From contig NW_017962916.1 of the NCBI RefSeq assembly GCF_001661345.1, forward strand, positions 852,461-916,460: a stretch of DNA of 64,000 bases, given 5' to 3'. A program made the translations under genes and the position numbers. The stretch's first letter is position 1, and each line of letters opens with the position of its first letter. The notes under the pieces were generated by a model. That model made no database searches. It was not told the origin of the DNA and saw nothing but the letters and a program-made list of their open reading frames with translations. Below, one piece after another: positions 18,191 to 28,566 of the stretch. The DNA is from Ascoidea rubescens DSM 1968. Taxonomy: Eukaryota; Ascomycota; Saccharomycetes; Ascoideales; Ascoideaceae.

Positions 18191-19828
18191 ATGAACCAAA
18201 AGACTCAATTGTTAGGATGGTTAAGAGGACACAATTCATCTATAACTGCTCAAGAAGTATTTTATTTTCCTTCGTTGTACAATGAGAACCTAATTGTCCC
18301 TTACTTGGTCACTGCTGATGAAAATGGGAATTTGATCATTTGGAATTTGATCAACAAGAGACCCTTATCGATTTTTAAAGCACATTCGAAAAATGTTATA
18401 TCAATCAAACAGCTTGGTGTAAAATTCAATTCTAATAAAGATGGAAATGTTACAATTGATGAGACTTTTTTTGGAATATTTATGACGCACTCAAGAGATA
18501 ATAAATTGAGGTTTTGGAGACTTGATCTAAACTATCATAATAATTTAATATCATTAAGTGATATAAATTTTAATATGAATAGTGATAAAATTGATCAGGA
18601 TAACCAGGATAACGACAATTTGAATAACTCAGTTGATATCAATCCCTTAGTTTTATTACTAGAATTTCCTATAAATTCTTTAAATTTTTGTAATGTTGAT
18701 GTTTACGATAATTATTTATGTTGTATCAACTCAATTAATGACACAAATTTCAATATTTTTAAACTCAATTATGATAGAACAGAAAACAAATTGGAACTAG
18801 ATTTAGAATACATTAATATTAGTCCGAAAATTTTAATTGAAAAATATAATTATTTGAATAAATTTCAAAGGGATATTTCAGCTAAAAAATTTGCCAATAA
18901 TATAATTAAAAAGGAGATTAGTTTAGGCATCATGATGAAGATTTTATGGGTTTGTAAAGAAATTGTTTTTGTTGGATATGAAAGTGGGCATGTAATCTCT
19001 TATTTGATTTCTCATAATAATGACAATGTTTTAGATAACAAAGAAAAATTTAATAAATTACTTTTAGACTTGAGCTTATCTATTGATGATATTAAAGATG
19101 ATTATATAGATCAAAACCGAGAATATGAATTAATCGAACAAATTCGATCTAATGATGAATACACTACGTTGAATTCCAATATTAAAATATTGTCAATAAA
19201 TTCAACACATTATCCGAATCCTGTTTTAGATATCAAGTATGATTTCAAAAACAAATTAGTTTTTTCATCATCAGCCGGGTCTAAATTAACTATTCATAGC
19301 GTTTCTTCATCAATTAATGACGAATTAATGATAAATGAGGATATTAGAGGTGAGAAAAAGTTTCGAATTAATGGTATATCGTCAATTTTTATACGTAATG
19401 ATGGGTTGGTGTCGATTTCGACTTGGGATGGATTTGTTAAATTATTCAAAATAATTACTACAGATGGCGATGAAAATAACAATGGAAAATCACAATACGA
19501 TTTAGTTGAAATTGATAAAATTGTTAAAAGCAAGCCTCGAGTAGTTAAAGAGTTCTCCTCAGACCCTAATGATCCAGAAATCACGAAAAATGAGAAAAAC
19601 ATTAAGAGATTCAAATCGGATAATATCAGTCTAAATTACATATCAATCAATATGGATAAAAGTTCAGATTCCCAAAGATTTATTCAAAAATTCCACAGTG
19701 AAATAACACTTCGGAACACTGCTACATTACAGTTGTTGAAAATCAGAAAAGAAAAAAACATTTCCAAAGAGTTATTTCTCTTTATAGGATACGCTGATGG
19801 ACGAATTGCAATGTACAAAACATGCTGA
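18191..19828 (+). CDS. ASA1: ASTRA-associated WD-repeat protein Asa1
   Basis: A 545-aa protein with WD40-like repeats. The start (LGWLRGHNSSITAQEVFYFP, then LVTADENGNLIIWNLINKRP and IFMTHSRDNKLRFWRLD) and the C-terminal ELFLFIGYADGRIAMYK match the Asa1 family. In S. cerevisiae Asa1 (about 443 aa) belongs to the ASTRA/TTT complex with Tra1, Tel2, Tti1 and Tti2, which matures PIKK kinases. This copy is about 100 residues longer because of Asp/Asn-rich inserts between blades, near residues 120-145 and 285-315. The ATG at 18191 is the first in frame after several stops. Assignment rests on the two conserved ends and is good but not absolute. Confidence 0.8.
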   Translation: MNQKTQLLGWLRGHNSSITAQEVFYFPSLYNENLIVPYLVTADENGNLIIWNLINKRPLSIFKAHSKNVISIKQLGVKFNSNKDGNVTIDETFFGIFMTHSRDNKLRFWRLDLNYHNNLISLSDINFNMNSDKIDQDNQDNDNLNNSVDINPLVLLLEFPINSLNFCNVDVYDNYLCCINSINDTNFNIFKLNYDRTENKLELDLEYINISPKILIEKYNYLNKFQRDISAKKFANNIIKKEISLGIMMKILWVCKEIVFVGYESGHVISYLISHNNDNVLDNKEKFNKLLLDLSLSIDDIKDDYIDQNREYELIEQIRSNDEYTTLNSNIKILSINSTHYPNPVLDIKYDFKNKLVFSSSAGSKLTIHSVSSSINDELMINEDIRGEKKFRINGISSIFIRNDGLVSISTWDGFVKLFKIITTDGDENNNGKSQYDLVEIDKIVKSKPRVVKEFSSDPNDPEITKNEKNIKRFKSDNISLNYISINMDKSSDSQRFIQKFHSEITLRNTATLQLLKIRKEKNISKELFLFIGYADGRIAMYKTC

Positions 19829-20969
19829 AGAGTATATGAAGAGCAGTTGAGAGGCTTTTGAAGAAGCAGCTTCCTCATCATCATCCGAGCAATTCGGATG
19901 TTTCAGCCGTCGTTTGCGACTTCGCAGATGAATTACGTAAAATAGACGAATACATAAACATACAACTACTCAAACACCCGGTTGCATCTCCGTAGACCGA
20001 ACAAGGCTGTGCTCAGCTTTTTCCCGTTTTCGCAATACTCCCATTAGTGGAGCTTGAATCAGCGAGTTCCGGATAAGAACGTCGGTCGGTCGTCAGGCTA
20101 GAACTTCAGCCAATTTGACTCTGCACATGCCGTTTCGTGAGGGTTCGCAGTACTGCTAAAGCAGTAAATCGGCGAAACTGTCTTCTTTGCGCAGTGTCAG
20201 ATCGCAGCTAGCGTAATGATTTGAGGTACAATTTAAAATGGCGTAGACGCGTCTGTGCAGTATTGTGCATGTAGACACAATGCGCGCACTGCACAACGTG
20301 CATACGATCGAGTTGTCTATGTCAATCAAACTTTGTCCAACAAATTCTTATTGTGAAATTCAACTCATTCTCATACTTTTTAGAAATTTTGGAGATTTGA
20401 AAATGTTTTTATGGGTCTTTTTTTTTGTTTGAAGGTTTTCTCTTGGTGTCGATTTCGCCATTTATTATGTACATATCCCTTTTTAACTCAAGTTATCTCA
20501 CCAACCTATCAAACTTCTTTGTTAAATCTTTGTCTGACCTTGCGATATTCATGTCTTTAACATAACTTGAAAATTTTTTAATGATTTGCAGAATCAGCAA
20601 AACTTTTATTATCTATCGTTCTTTTTTCTAAAATATGCTTGGTTACTTTTGGGGTTTTCCTGAGTTTTTTTTGGTTTTCTTCCAGTCTAACTTAAAAGAA
20701 ATGAAAACAATTTTTATAACCTATTATTGTTCAAAATCATTATATTTTTAAAATTTTATATATATACCAATGTTCCCTCACCATTATTCTCAAATTTCAC
20801 TGATAGTTATATCTTTTTATTCATTGATGCCTTTTTAATTTAAAATTCTTTTATTTCTTTTAGTTCATTGACTTGCCTCAATTGATTCAACATCAATATA
20901 AATTCAATTCTATCCAGCTCATTTTACTCTGATTTGCTATCTAATTACATATAACTTATTCAATTAACA
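19829..20969. other. Intergenic, relatively GC-rich and dyad-rich (19850-20330)
   Basis: A 1.1-kb stretch without a credible ORF. Its first half is much richer in GC than surrounding DNA. It includes a nested hairpin at 20144-20176, a perfect palindrome AGACGCGTCT at 20245-20254 (containing the ACGCGT hexamer) and an 8-bp inverted repeat TGTGCAGT/ACTGCACA (20254-20261 and 20288-20295). The second half is AT-rich and leads to the small gene at 20970. It may be a long promoter or a non-coding RNA locus. Confidence 0.5.
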
Positions 20970-21206
20970 ATGATTGGAAACAACTACTCAGCTCCTTCAT
21001 CCAGCTCTTATCAATATTTGGACATGTCGACTTACAAAGTAGATTCGGTTATCTGCTGTAATTGCGAATCAGAAGCTCCACAAAAGGTATATTGTCGCTA
21101 CTTGAGCGATCCCTCAAAGTACTACATTCATGCGAAATGCTATTATTGCCAACATGTCTGGTGCGACGAATGCGAGAAGTTTTTTGCTGCTAATGATTTT
21201 GTGTGA
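20970..21206 (+). CDS. Small cysteine-rich, zinc-ribbon-like hypothetical protein, 78 aa
   Basis: The ATG at 20970 follows an A/T-rich leader. The protein has a Ser/Tyr-rich N-terminus, then CCNCESEAPQKVYC, a spacer with IHAKC, and CYYCQHVWCDECE: at least three CxxC-type pairs with a possible His ligand, as in a small zinc-binding fold. I do not recognise a family. The ordered cysteines argue against a chance ORF. The flanking DNA (1.1 kb before, about 2.2 kb after) is otherwise empty. Confidence 0.5.
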   Translation: MIGNNYSAPSSSSYQYLDMSTYKVDSVICCNCESEAPQKVYCRYLSDPSKYYIHAKCYYCQHVWCDECEKFFAANDFV

Positions 21207-23384
21207 TATCAATATAATATATGTTGAAAACATGAAAAAGGGAAAGAAGGTCTTATAATTATAGTGTTTTAGTTCCTCTTGGTTGTTTCTTGTTTTCTGT
21301 ATTTTTTTAACTGGTTTCATTAAACTTTCTGCCTAAATTTTTACTTATATTTTATTTCATGCTTTGCTTTCCAGTTTTTTAAGCCACTAATTCCAAGGCT
21401 AGTGAGTTGGTATAATTTAATTTTAATCTGCTGTATATGATATTTTTTATTTCTATTTCTCTTTGGATTTGGATATTTATTTTTATTTTTATTTTTATTT
21501 TTATTTTATAATTACTCATCATTTTTATCCATAATTACAAAATTTTGATTGTTTTCATCTACATTTTATTTTCCTTTATCTTTTTATTTTTATTAAATTA
21601 GCATGCTCTTTATTTCCAAAAAACAATTAAATGAATAAACAAACTACAATTATTAATTAAAATTGAATCTAATTTACTTTTATTGCTACCAGTATAAAAT
21701 TATTATGCACTCAAAATCAAAAATCTTATATCTTTCGATTGTATTGACCGATAAGAAAATTTTATAGAAAATCTTTAAAAACTCATAACTAATTTAATCA
21801 GCCTCTACCAAGAATATTGGATACTGAATATTGAATATTGAATATTAAATATTAAATGCTTTATTTATTTTACTTGTTTCACCTATTTCACTCGTGGTAT
21901 TCATTCAACCTTTAAAAGCTCGCAAATAGTTACACAATTTCTAATATTGAAATACGCATTTTATTAATTTAATTATTTGTAAATTTAAAAGTAATTTTAA
22001 AAAGCAGTGTCAGATAATATTCAATTAAGTAGAAATAAATTCTAATAAATAAAGAAATAAGAAATAAGAAATAAGAAATAAGAAAAATGAAAAGAAAAAG
22101 GAAAAAAAAGAAAATTCGACTCTTTCAATAAAAAATTAACTATAAAACGAATTATAAGAATTGTAAGAATTATAAAAATTATTAAAATTTTAGAAATTAT
22201 AAAAAACCACTTTTCAATTTTTCGAAATTTCTACATTTTTTCTTAAAAACTTACAAAAATTCTGTGGAAAAAAATTGACTTGGGCTGGATCATCAGCTTA
22301 AGAAATTCAGCTATGAGATAATAAATGGTAATAAATGGTGATAAATGATTTGGTATTTTTTAATACCATATTAAAGATCCTGAACAGATTTCAATTGAGT
22401 TGCTTTCGGTTATTTTATGAAAAACTTTCGTGAAAAAGAAAGACCTTCTTGACTTATCTACCCAAAGATAAGAAGAAGCTTTCTTAACATTTTTTGTAAA
22501 TCAATTTTGAAACCAGTGATTTATTTTTTTATCCGCTTATCTTGTAATTTGAGATAAAATAATAATGATAATCATTAAAAAAAAAAAGAGACAAAAAAAT
22601 TAAACTAAAAAGAGAAAAAAAATTTATATTGCCATCATGGTTAAATGGGTTTCAAAAACAGCTCGGTTTCGTAGAAATTAGATATATTGTATATTACTGA
22701 CAATGCAAGTAAAATGTTAGTGTAAATAACATTCAATACAATAAAAAATAAACCAATATTGTATTTATATTGCTATATACAACCAGGTATCATTACAATG
22801 TTTCCTTGCAGTGGTAGTTATTGACTGGAGATTAGTATAAAAATAAGAACTCAAAATCTTTCATTTATATGTTATATTTTGTTCTTCTGTAGAAATATGG
22901 AGACTCTTTTATATCACCAGTGCTTTTAAAACAGGTCAAAGCAAGATTCAACTGTTACTTTAAGTAAAAAAATCCAAACCCAAACACAAAATCTAGATAG
23001 ATTTTGAGGAAAATCAACTGACCTAACAATGTTGATTTGACTAGATTTTAACTTGTTGAAACTCCACAGAAAAAAAAGTATATCAAATTCTATTGGTTTA
23101 TAAGATTCTTTTGCTCTTTAGGCGAGCCATTGGAAACAAATTGCAGGGCATCAACCATCAACGATGATATACTAGCACTTCAAAGCACTGGATCATTTCC
23201 AGTTAAAGTGCAAATTTGAATTATCCCTATGAGCCTCCTTTAGGACCAGACCAACATTTCAATAGAAAATGTCTCTCGAAGACAACTGATTAGGGGTTGA
23301 GCTGATTCTTGAGTTTAGCGAATATTGCAAATCGTACTATTTCATTTATTACTTTTCTGTTAAAGACAATCAACACTGCTGAAT
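21207..23384. other. Long AT-rich intergenic stretch, no gene seen
   Basis: About 2.2 kb without an ORF over 70 codons of plausible composition. It contains a (TTTTTA)n run near 21478-21506, AATATTGAATATT-type short repeats near 21815-21855, a GAAATAA repeat near 22050-22085, and scattered A/T homopolymers. I looked for tRNA, snoRNA boxes and point-centromere elements (CDEI plus an AT-rich core plus a CCGAA-centred CDEIII) and saw no convincing set. Confidence 0.5.
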
Positions 23385-23741
23385 ATGCCGAAACCACCTG
23401 GCCAAAACTCTCCAATGTTTTCCTCTCCTGTGAGAAACAAAGTAGAGATAACCAATAACTGTAAAGATAAAAATCAACTCAATTGCTTATCTTATCCCGA
23501 TGGAACAGGTTCTGTTTGCACAAGTGATACAACACTCTCCATACAAGATATCAGTTTGTGTTATCAAAACCCTTTAAAAGATAACTATCAGGGTAACAAA
23601 CTCCCGTTTAGACAAAACTGCGGTTTGGTTCCGTGCAAGTTTTCCGCCGTTTTTCCGTTCTCTTCTCTTTCTTCTCTTTCTTCTCTTTCTTCTCTTTCTT
23701 CATCTTCGTCTTCTTCTGTGTCTTTTTCTGAGAACAGATAA
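23385..23741 (+). CDS. Hypothetical ORF upstream of APC11, 118 aa
   Basis: This ATG-initiated frame ends 55 bp before the APC11 ATG. It contains no recognised domain. It starts MPKPPGQNSPMFSSPVRNKV, has five scattered cysteines and ends in a serine/leucine repeat (SSLSSLSSLSS) encoded by TCTTCTCTT units. Because the gap to APC11 is so short, it is either a long upstream ORF on the APC11 transcript or a chance frame in its promoter. A separate gene seems less likely. Confidence 0.25.
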   Translation: MPKPPGQNSPMFSSPVRNKVEITNNCKDKNQLNCLSYPDGTGSVCTSDTTLSIQDISLCYQNPLKDNYQGNKLPFRQNCGLVPCKFSAVFPFSSLSSLSSLSSLSSSSSSSVSFSENR

Positions 23742-23796
23742 AGGCACTGTCCAACAAAGCTCAGAGATTACTGCAGAGACTGCAGAACGGGTCTAG

Positions 23797-24108
23797 ATGA
23801 AGGTCAAGATCAAGAATTGGCATGCTATATCCTACTGGCACTGGACTGTTGACGACGAGTTGTGTGGGATCTGTCGTGCTGCCTTTGATAGCACCTGTCC
23901 AGTGTGCAAGTATCCTGGCGACGAGTGTCCTATGGTGCTTGGAAACTGCCACCATGCCTTTCATTTGCACTGTATCTTGAAATGGTTGGACACTGAGACC
24001 TCTAATGGCCTATGTCCTATGTGCAGACAGACTTTCCAAATGAACATTGATGAAGAACTAATCAAAAACAATATACGGATTCTTGGTGCCACTGACTTGC
24101 ACTCTTAA
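23797..24108 (+). CDS. APC11: Anaphase-promoting complex RING-H2 subunit Apc11
   Basis: A 103-aa protein starting MKVKIKNWHAISYWHWTVDD, the Apc11 N-terminal signature. The RING-H2 ligands are visible in order: CGIC, then TCPVCKYPGDECPMVLGNCHH, FHLHC, and GLCPMCRQTF. This includes the extra zinc-binding CxxC...C insert specific to Apc11/Rbx1. The usual yeast C-terminal extension is largely absent, making it shorter than the 165-aa S. cerevisiae protein and closer to animal length. Apc11, with the cullin-like Apc2, is the catalytic core of the APC/C ubiquitin ligase that targets securin and cyclins. Identification is firm. Confidence 0.96.
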   Translation: MKVKIKNWHAISYWHWTVDDELCGICRAAFDSTCPVCKYPGDECPMVLGNCHHAFHLHCILKWLDTETSNGLCPMCRQTFQMNIDEELIKNNIRILGATDLHS

Positions 24109-24700
24109 TTACGGTTGTTTTGGCTTCTGCTATGATTATATGTTTATTGTTACATGATGGCTAACTTGTCCAGTTGCTCAATTGCATTGATTATTATATC
24201 ATCCAACCATTCAATTATCTAATAATTAAATATTCATGGGTTCACATAGCATAAAAATATTCCATTTAAAGTTTTGGTCGCAAAATAATCTCATTATCTT
24301 ATTATCTTCCACCTTAAAACTCTAATATATCAGCATCAGTCTTTTTCTTGATTGTTTCTTAATCTTCCTAATGATTGTTTTAATATTTTTGATAATCCTA
24401 TGCTATAACTTATATATCGCTATAATAACTCACATCACCCCTATTATGCTATCTTTCCTCTGTTTTACTTGTTCTGGGTGTTTTTAATTTACTAAATAAT
24501 TTTATTGTAAAAATCCCCCACACAGTTTATAATGTAGCAAAAACCACTCATTTAATATAAAAGATCTCAATTTTGTTTAAAATGATTTATATTAATTTTT
24601 ACATCTATATTTATATCTATATTCAATTAATCATTCAAACCAAAATTGAAAAAAAAAACCAAAATTGAAAAAAAAAAACAAAATTGAAAAAAAAAATAAA
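24109..24700. promoter_or_regulatory. Upstream region of the copper ATPase with A-rich 18-bp repeats
   Basis: A 592-bp AT-rich spacer. Just before the ATG (about 24640-24700) three near-identical ~18-bp units of the form AAAATTGAAAAAAAAAAC are repeated, giving a purine-rich leader. The frame stays open from a TTG in the last repeats, but no ATG occurs before 24701. I see no certain copper-response element. Confidence 0.5.
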
Positions 24701-27700
24701 ATGGAAACTTTACAAATTTTGCTATCAAATATTCATTGCAATGATTGTGTCAATTCAATCAAATCATCACTATCCACTTTATTAAATCTAAATTCTACTG
24801 ACACAACTAACTCATTGTTACCAAAGGTTTTGTTTTCAATCGATAATAATAAAATAACAATCTCTTCTTCACATCTAAACTTTTTTTCTAACAATAATAG
24901 TTTTTTGCAAATAAAGATTATCTCACTCTTAAAGAAATCGGGTTTTAACATTAGTTTTGTCAATTTAACATCTACTCTATCGAACCATCAAAATGACATT
25001 GATACAGAATTTCATATTGAAAATTGTCACAACAAGAATGAAGATAACAAGGATGAAGATAACAAGAATAACAACACATTTAACCCCCTTCTGTTTTATG
25101 AAAAATTTAAAAACACTTATATTCTGAAAAACAATTATAAACGTCATCTAGATTATTGTAAAGTTTGTCAAGAGTTGGAAAAAGGAAAAGAGTTAGAAAA
25201 AAAAAAATCAAATTCAAAAAAAAATATATTTCATTCCTCTTTTTCAAGTAATGAAACATCTGAAACTATCGTCAACCGGCCCCTAGAAGTTTTGGTTGTT
25301 CAACCATCAGAATTTAGAGCTGTCTTTGCTATCAGTGGTATGACATGCTCTTCATGTGCTGCAACTGTTCATGATACAATCAAAAATGCCTTACAAAAGC
25401 ATTACTTAAAAAAACTTTTAGCTCAAAAGATTGATGATGAAATCTTTGTTGATATTATAACAAACAACACTATAGTGATTATTCCAAACAAACAAATAGC
25501 AAATGAGATAGTTTCCTCTATTCGTGAAGTTGGTTTCAATTGTTCCTTGTTGGAAGTTTTGCCCATTGAAAGATCTCAAAAATTCAAAGTGATCGCTGCT
25601 ATTGGTGGGATTACATGTGCTTCTTGTGCTTCGATTATAACTTCTTCTGTTTCCAATCTACCATTCCTAGAAGATTCAGCAATTAATGTGGTTTCAAAAG
25701 TTGGTTTTTTTATTATCAATTCCAACAATAAAGAAAATATTTCTCAATTAAAAGAAACAATTGAGGATTGTGGTTACGATTTCGATTTGGTTGAAATAAA
25801 AGAAGTTGATCAAGCTGTAAAAAAAAACCAATCGAGAACAATTAATTTGAAAGTTGATGGAATGTTTTGCAATAAATGTCCAGAATCGGTTAATAATTTG
25901 CTTAAATCCTTTGGTAAAACTGTAGTGGTCAGTGATCCAATAACTTTATCTCGTCCTTTTGTTAAACTAACTTATTTATCTTCGGAAAGCTTGACAATTC
26001 GTAAAATCATGCAAAAATTGGATGAGGTCTCTCCTGTTTTCAAAGTTGAATTAGTTAAGCCAATTTCAATTGATAGCCATTTGAAAAAAATGGCTAAACT
26101 TGAAATTAAAAAAATCATTATCAGATTAGCATTGACAAGTGTAATTGCAATTCCAACATTTGTGTTTGGTGTTGTTGGTATGAGCTTGATTAAAAAAGAT
26201 AGCAGTTTTATGAAATGGTTAAATACTCCAATTTTCAAAACAAATATTTCAAGAAATGAGTGGATTTTATTTTTCTTAGCTACTCCCGTTTATTTTTTTG
26301 TTGCCGATATTTTCCATCGTAAGGCTATAAGAGAAATTTACAATCTATGGAAGCCCCATAATTCCTGGTACAAGCGTTTCTTTAAGTTTGGTTCCATGTC
26401 ATTATTAATGTGTCTTGGTACCAGTATTGCGTATTTTTCCAGTGTAGCGATGATGATAGTTGCTGGTACCAAAAAAAACAATCACCACAAAAGTTATTCC
26501 ACAAATTATTTTGATACTGTTGTTTTTCTAACATTCTTTTTGCTAATTGGAAAATTGTTGGAAAGTTATTCCAAAATCAAAACGGCAGATGCGATTTCAA
26601 ACTTAGGTGAATTAAAGCCAAAGAAAGCCAATCTTATTGAAAACAATGGGCTCAATAATCGGGGCATGAAGGTTGCAATTGAAGACTTGTTGGATCAATC
26701 TGGGTATGGCAACGACAAGGAAACTAGCCTTGACTTTTTAGAGGTTGGAGACATAGTCCGCATTTATCCAGGAAACTCGCCTCCTGCTGATAGTATAATC
26801 CTTTTGGGGTCTTCAAAATTTGATGAAAGTGCTCTTACTGGCGAATCCAATGCTATTACTCGACAAAAGGGTGATCAAATATTTGCTGGAACTATTAATG
26901 TGGGGTCGAGCTCGGTGATTGCAAAGGTTTCATCTGAGAATGGTACGACCCTTATAGACCAAATTGTAAATACAGTCAGAGATGCTCAGCAACATAAAGC
27001 ACCAATCGAGAGAACTGCTGATAAACTAACTGGATACTTTGTTCCATTAATTGCGCTTTTCGCTGTACTTACCTGGGTTATATGGATATCTTTGGGTTAT
27101 GGAGGAGTATTGCCCCAAAGGTATTTAGATGCTGAAATTGGTGGTTGGGCAGTGTGGTCATTGGAGTTTGCAATTGCAGTTTTTGTGATTGCATGTCCCT
27201 GTGGGATTGGATTAGCAGCTCCCACAGCAATATATGTTGGATCTGGATTGGCGGCAAAAAATGGAATATTAGCCAGAGGTGGTGGTGCTGCCTTTGAGGA
27301 AGGATCAAAGATCAATGTTGTTTGTTTTGATAAAACCGGGACTTTAACAAATGGAGGAGAGCCACAGGTCACAAATTTTTCGTTTATTAAACAAAAAATT
27401 CTTGCAAAGAATTTACAAGAAAATAATGATAAAGTTTTAAGAAAAATGGTATTTCAAATAACTAGGGATTTGGAATTAAATTCTAGTCATCCATTATCAG
27501 TTGGGATCAAAAATTTTATATCAGAAATTTGCAAGAATGAGGGAATTGAGATGAATGGAACAAAAGTGCAGGATGTTGAAGAAATACCTGGAAATGGGTT
27601 GAGAGGTAAAGTTACTTTCACTGGAAATGATGATGAGTATACTTACTGGAACAAATATAAACCATTGAAGGCAATTTTGGGAAATGAGAACTTGATGGAA

Positions 27701-28519
27701 AAAAACAATTCAAGAAAACTAACGGCAGAAGACCAGAGTAAATTAACGAAATGGAAAAATGAAGGGAAAAGCATTATAGTTGTGTCCATTGAGTTTGAAA
27801 GTATAGGAAATTTTGTTCCAGTTCTAATCATGGCAGCTCGAGATGAGCTACGAAGAGAAGCTAAAGACGTTATTAAAGCGCTACATGAGATGAAAATAGA
27901 TTGCTGGGTTGTATCTGGTGACAATGAAATAACTGCCAAAGCAATTGCAAGGGAAGTTGGAATACCTGAGAATCATGTTGTTTCAGAGGTATTACCTGAG
28001 GAAAAGGCTAATAAGATAAAATGGATACAAAATGGGTCAAATTTGGATTCAGTGTTTGAAGAAAATAAGAATAAGAAGGTAAAAGTGGCCATGATTGGGG
28101 ATGGAATAAATGATGCGCCAGCATTAGGAGCAGCAAATATAGGAATAGCACTAGGGTCAGGCTCAGATTTGGCGTTAACATCATCAGATTTTATTCTTTT
28201 ATCAAAAGAGTACCCATTGATGACATTATTAACACTCTTGAAATTATCCAATAAAGTTTTCAACCGAGTGAGATTTAATTTTGGCTGGGCATTAATCTAC
28301 AATTGTATTGGAATTCCAATTGCAGCTGGGGTGATTTACCCATATAAAAATTCAAGATTGTCGCCAGTTTGGGCTAGTGCTGCAATGGCAGCTTCGAGTG
28401 TTAGTGTGGTTTTAAGCAGTTTGGCCTTGCGATTGTTTAAGAAACCAGCTATTGTGGAAGAAAGTTATTTGTTGAAAGAAGAAAATAGGAAGAATGAGTT
28501 GGTAACCGAAGAGATTTGA
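24701..28519 (+). CDS. Copper-transporting P1B-type ATPase (Ccc2/Crp1 family)
   Basis: A 1272-aa protein from the ATG at 24701. Four N-terminal heavy-metal (HMA) motifs are visible: NIHCNDC (~10-16), GMTCSSC (~212-218), GITCASC (~303-308) and GMFCNKC (~386-392). The membrane and ATPase core follow, with LTGES (~712), the CPC metal site in ACPCGIGLAAP (~831), phosphorylated DKTGTL (Asp ~877), the SSHPL nucleotide motif, GDN, and GDGINDAPAL (~1133). It pumps Cu(I) either into the late Golgi (Ccc2) or out of the cell (Crp1/Crd1 of Candida). Four HMAs, the larger size and CPC-G-I rather than CPC-A-L after the metal site lean toward the Crp1 type. This is inference, so no symbol is given. All catalytic motifs are intact. 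Confidence 0.9.
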   Translation: METLQILLSNIHCNDCVNSIKSSLSTLLNLNSTDTTNSLLPKVLFSIDNNKITISSSHLNFFSNNNSFLQIKIISLLKKSGFNISFVNLTSTLSNHQNDIDTEFHIENCHNKNEDNKDEDNKNNNTFNPLLFYEKFKNTYILKNNYKRHLDYCKVCQELEKGKELEKKKSNSKKNIFHSSFSSNETSETIVNRPLEVLVVQPSEFRAVFAISGMTCSSCAATVHDTIKNALQKHYLKKLLAQKIDDEIFVDIITNNTIVIIPNKQIANEIVSSIREVGFNCSLLEVLPIERSQKFKVIAAIGGITCASCASIITSSVSNLPFLEDSAINVVSKVGFFIINSNNKENISQLKETIEDCGYDFDLVEIKEVDQAVKKNQSRTINLKVDGMFCNKCPESVNNLLKSFGKTVVVSDPITLSRPFVKLTYLSSESLTIRKIMQKLDEVSPVFKVELVKPISIDSHLKKMAKLEIKKIIIRLALTSVIAIPTFVFGVVGMSLIKKDSSFMKWLNTPIFKTNISRNEWILFFLATPVYFFVADIFHRKAIREIYNLWKPHNSWYKRFFKFGSMSLLMCLGTSIAYFSSVAMMIVAGTKKNNHHKSYSTNYFDTVVFLTFFLLIGKLLESYSKIKTADAISNLGELKPKKANLIENNGLNNRGMKVAIEDLLDQSGYGNDKETSLDFLEVGDIVRIYPGNSPPADSIILLGSSKFDESALTGESNAITRQKGDQIFAGTINVGSSSVIAKVSSENGTTLIDQIVNTVRDAQQHKAPIERTADKLTGYFVPLIALFAVLTWVIWISLGYGGVLPQRYLDAEIGGWAVWSLEFAIAVFVIACPCGIGLAAPTAIYVGSGLAAKNGILARGGGAAFEEGSKINVVCFDKTGTLTNGGEPQVTNFSFIKQKILAKNLQENNDKVLRKMVFQITRDLELNSSHPLSVGIKNFISEICKNEGIEMNGTKVQDVEEIPGNGLRGKVTFTGNDDEYTYWNKYKPLKAILGNENLMEKNNSRKLTAEDQSKLTKWKNEGKSIIVVSIEFESIGNFVPVLIMAARDELRREAKDVIKALHEMKIDCWVVSGDNEITAKAIAREVGIPENHVVSEVLPEEKANKIKWIQNGSNLDSVFEENKNKKVKVAMIGDGINDAPALGAANIGIALGSGSDLALTSSDFILLSKEYPLMTLLTLLKLSNKVFNRVRFNFGWALIYNCIGIPIAAGVIYPYKNSRLSPVWASAAMAASSVSVVLSSLALRLFKKPAIVEESYLLKEENRKNELVTEEI

Positions 28520-28566
28520 GATCGACGAAATGATTTTTCATAACATTGATAATATTTAATAATTTT

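Noticed and set aside
23160-23300. Possible box C/D snoRNA (ATGATA ... CTGA)
   Set aside because: The flanks do not pair into a terminal stem, the boxes deviate from consensus, and no guide match could be tested.
21207-23384. Possible point centromere
   Set aside because: AT-rich DNA is present but I could not find a CDEI and a CDEIII-like element at proper spacing. A regional or different centromere type cannot be judged by eye.
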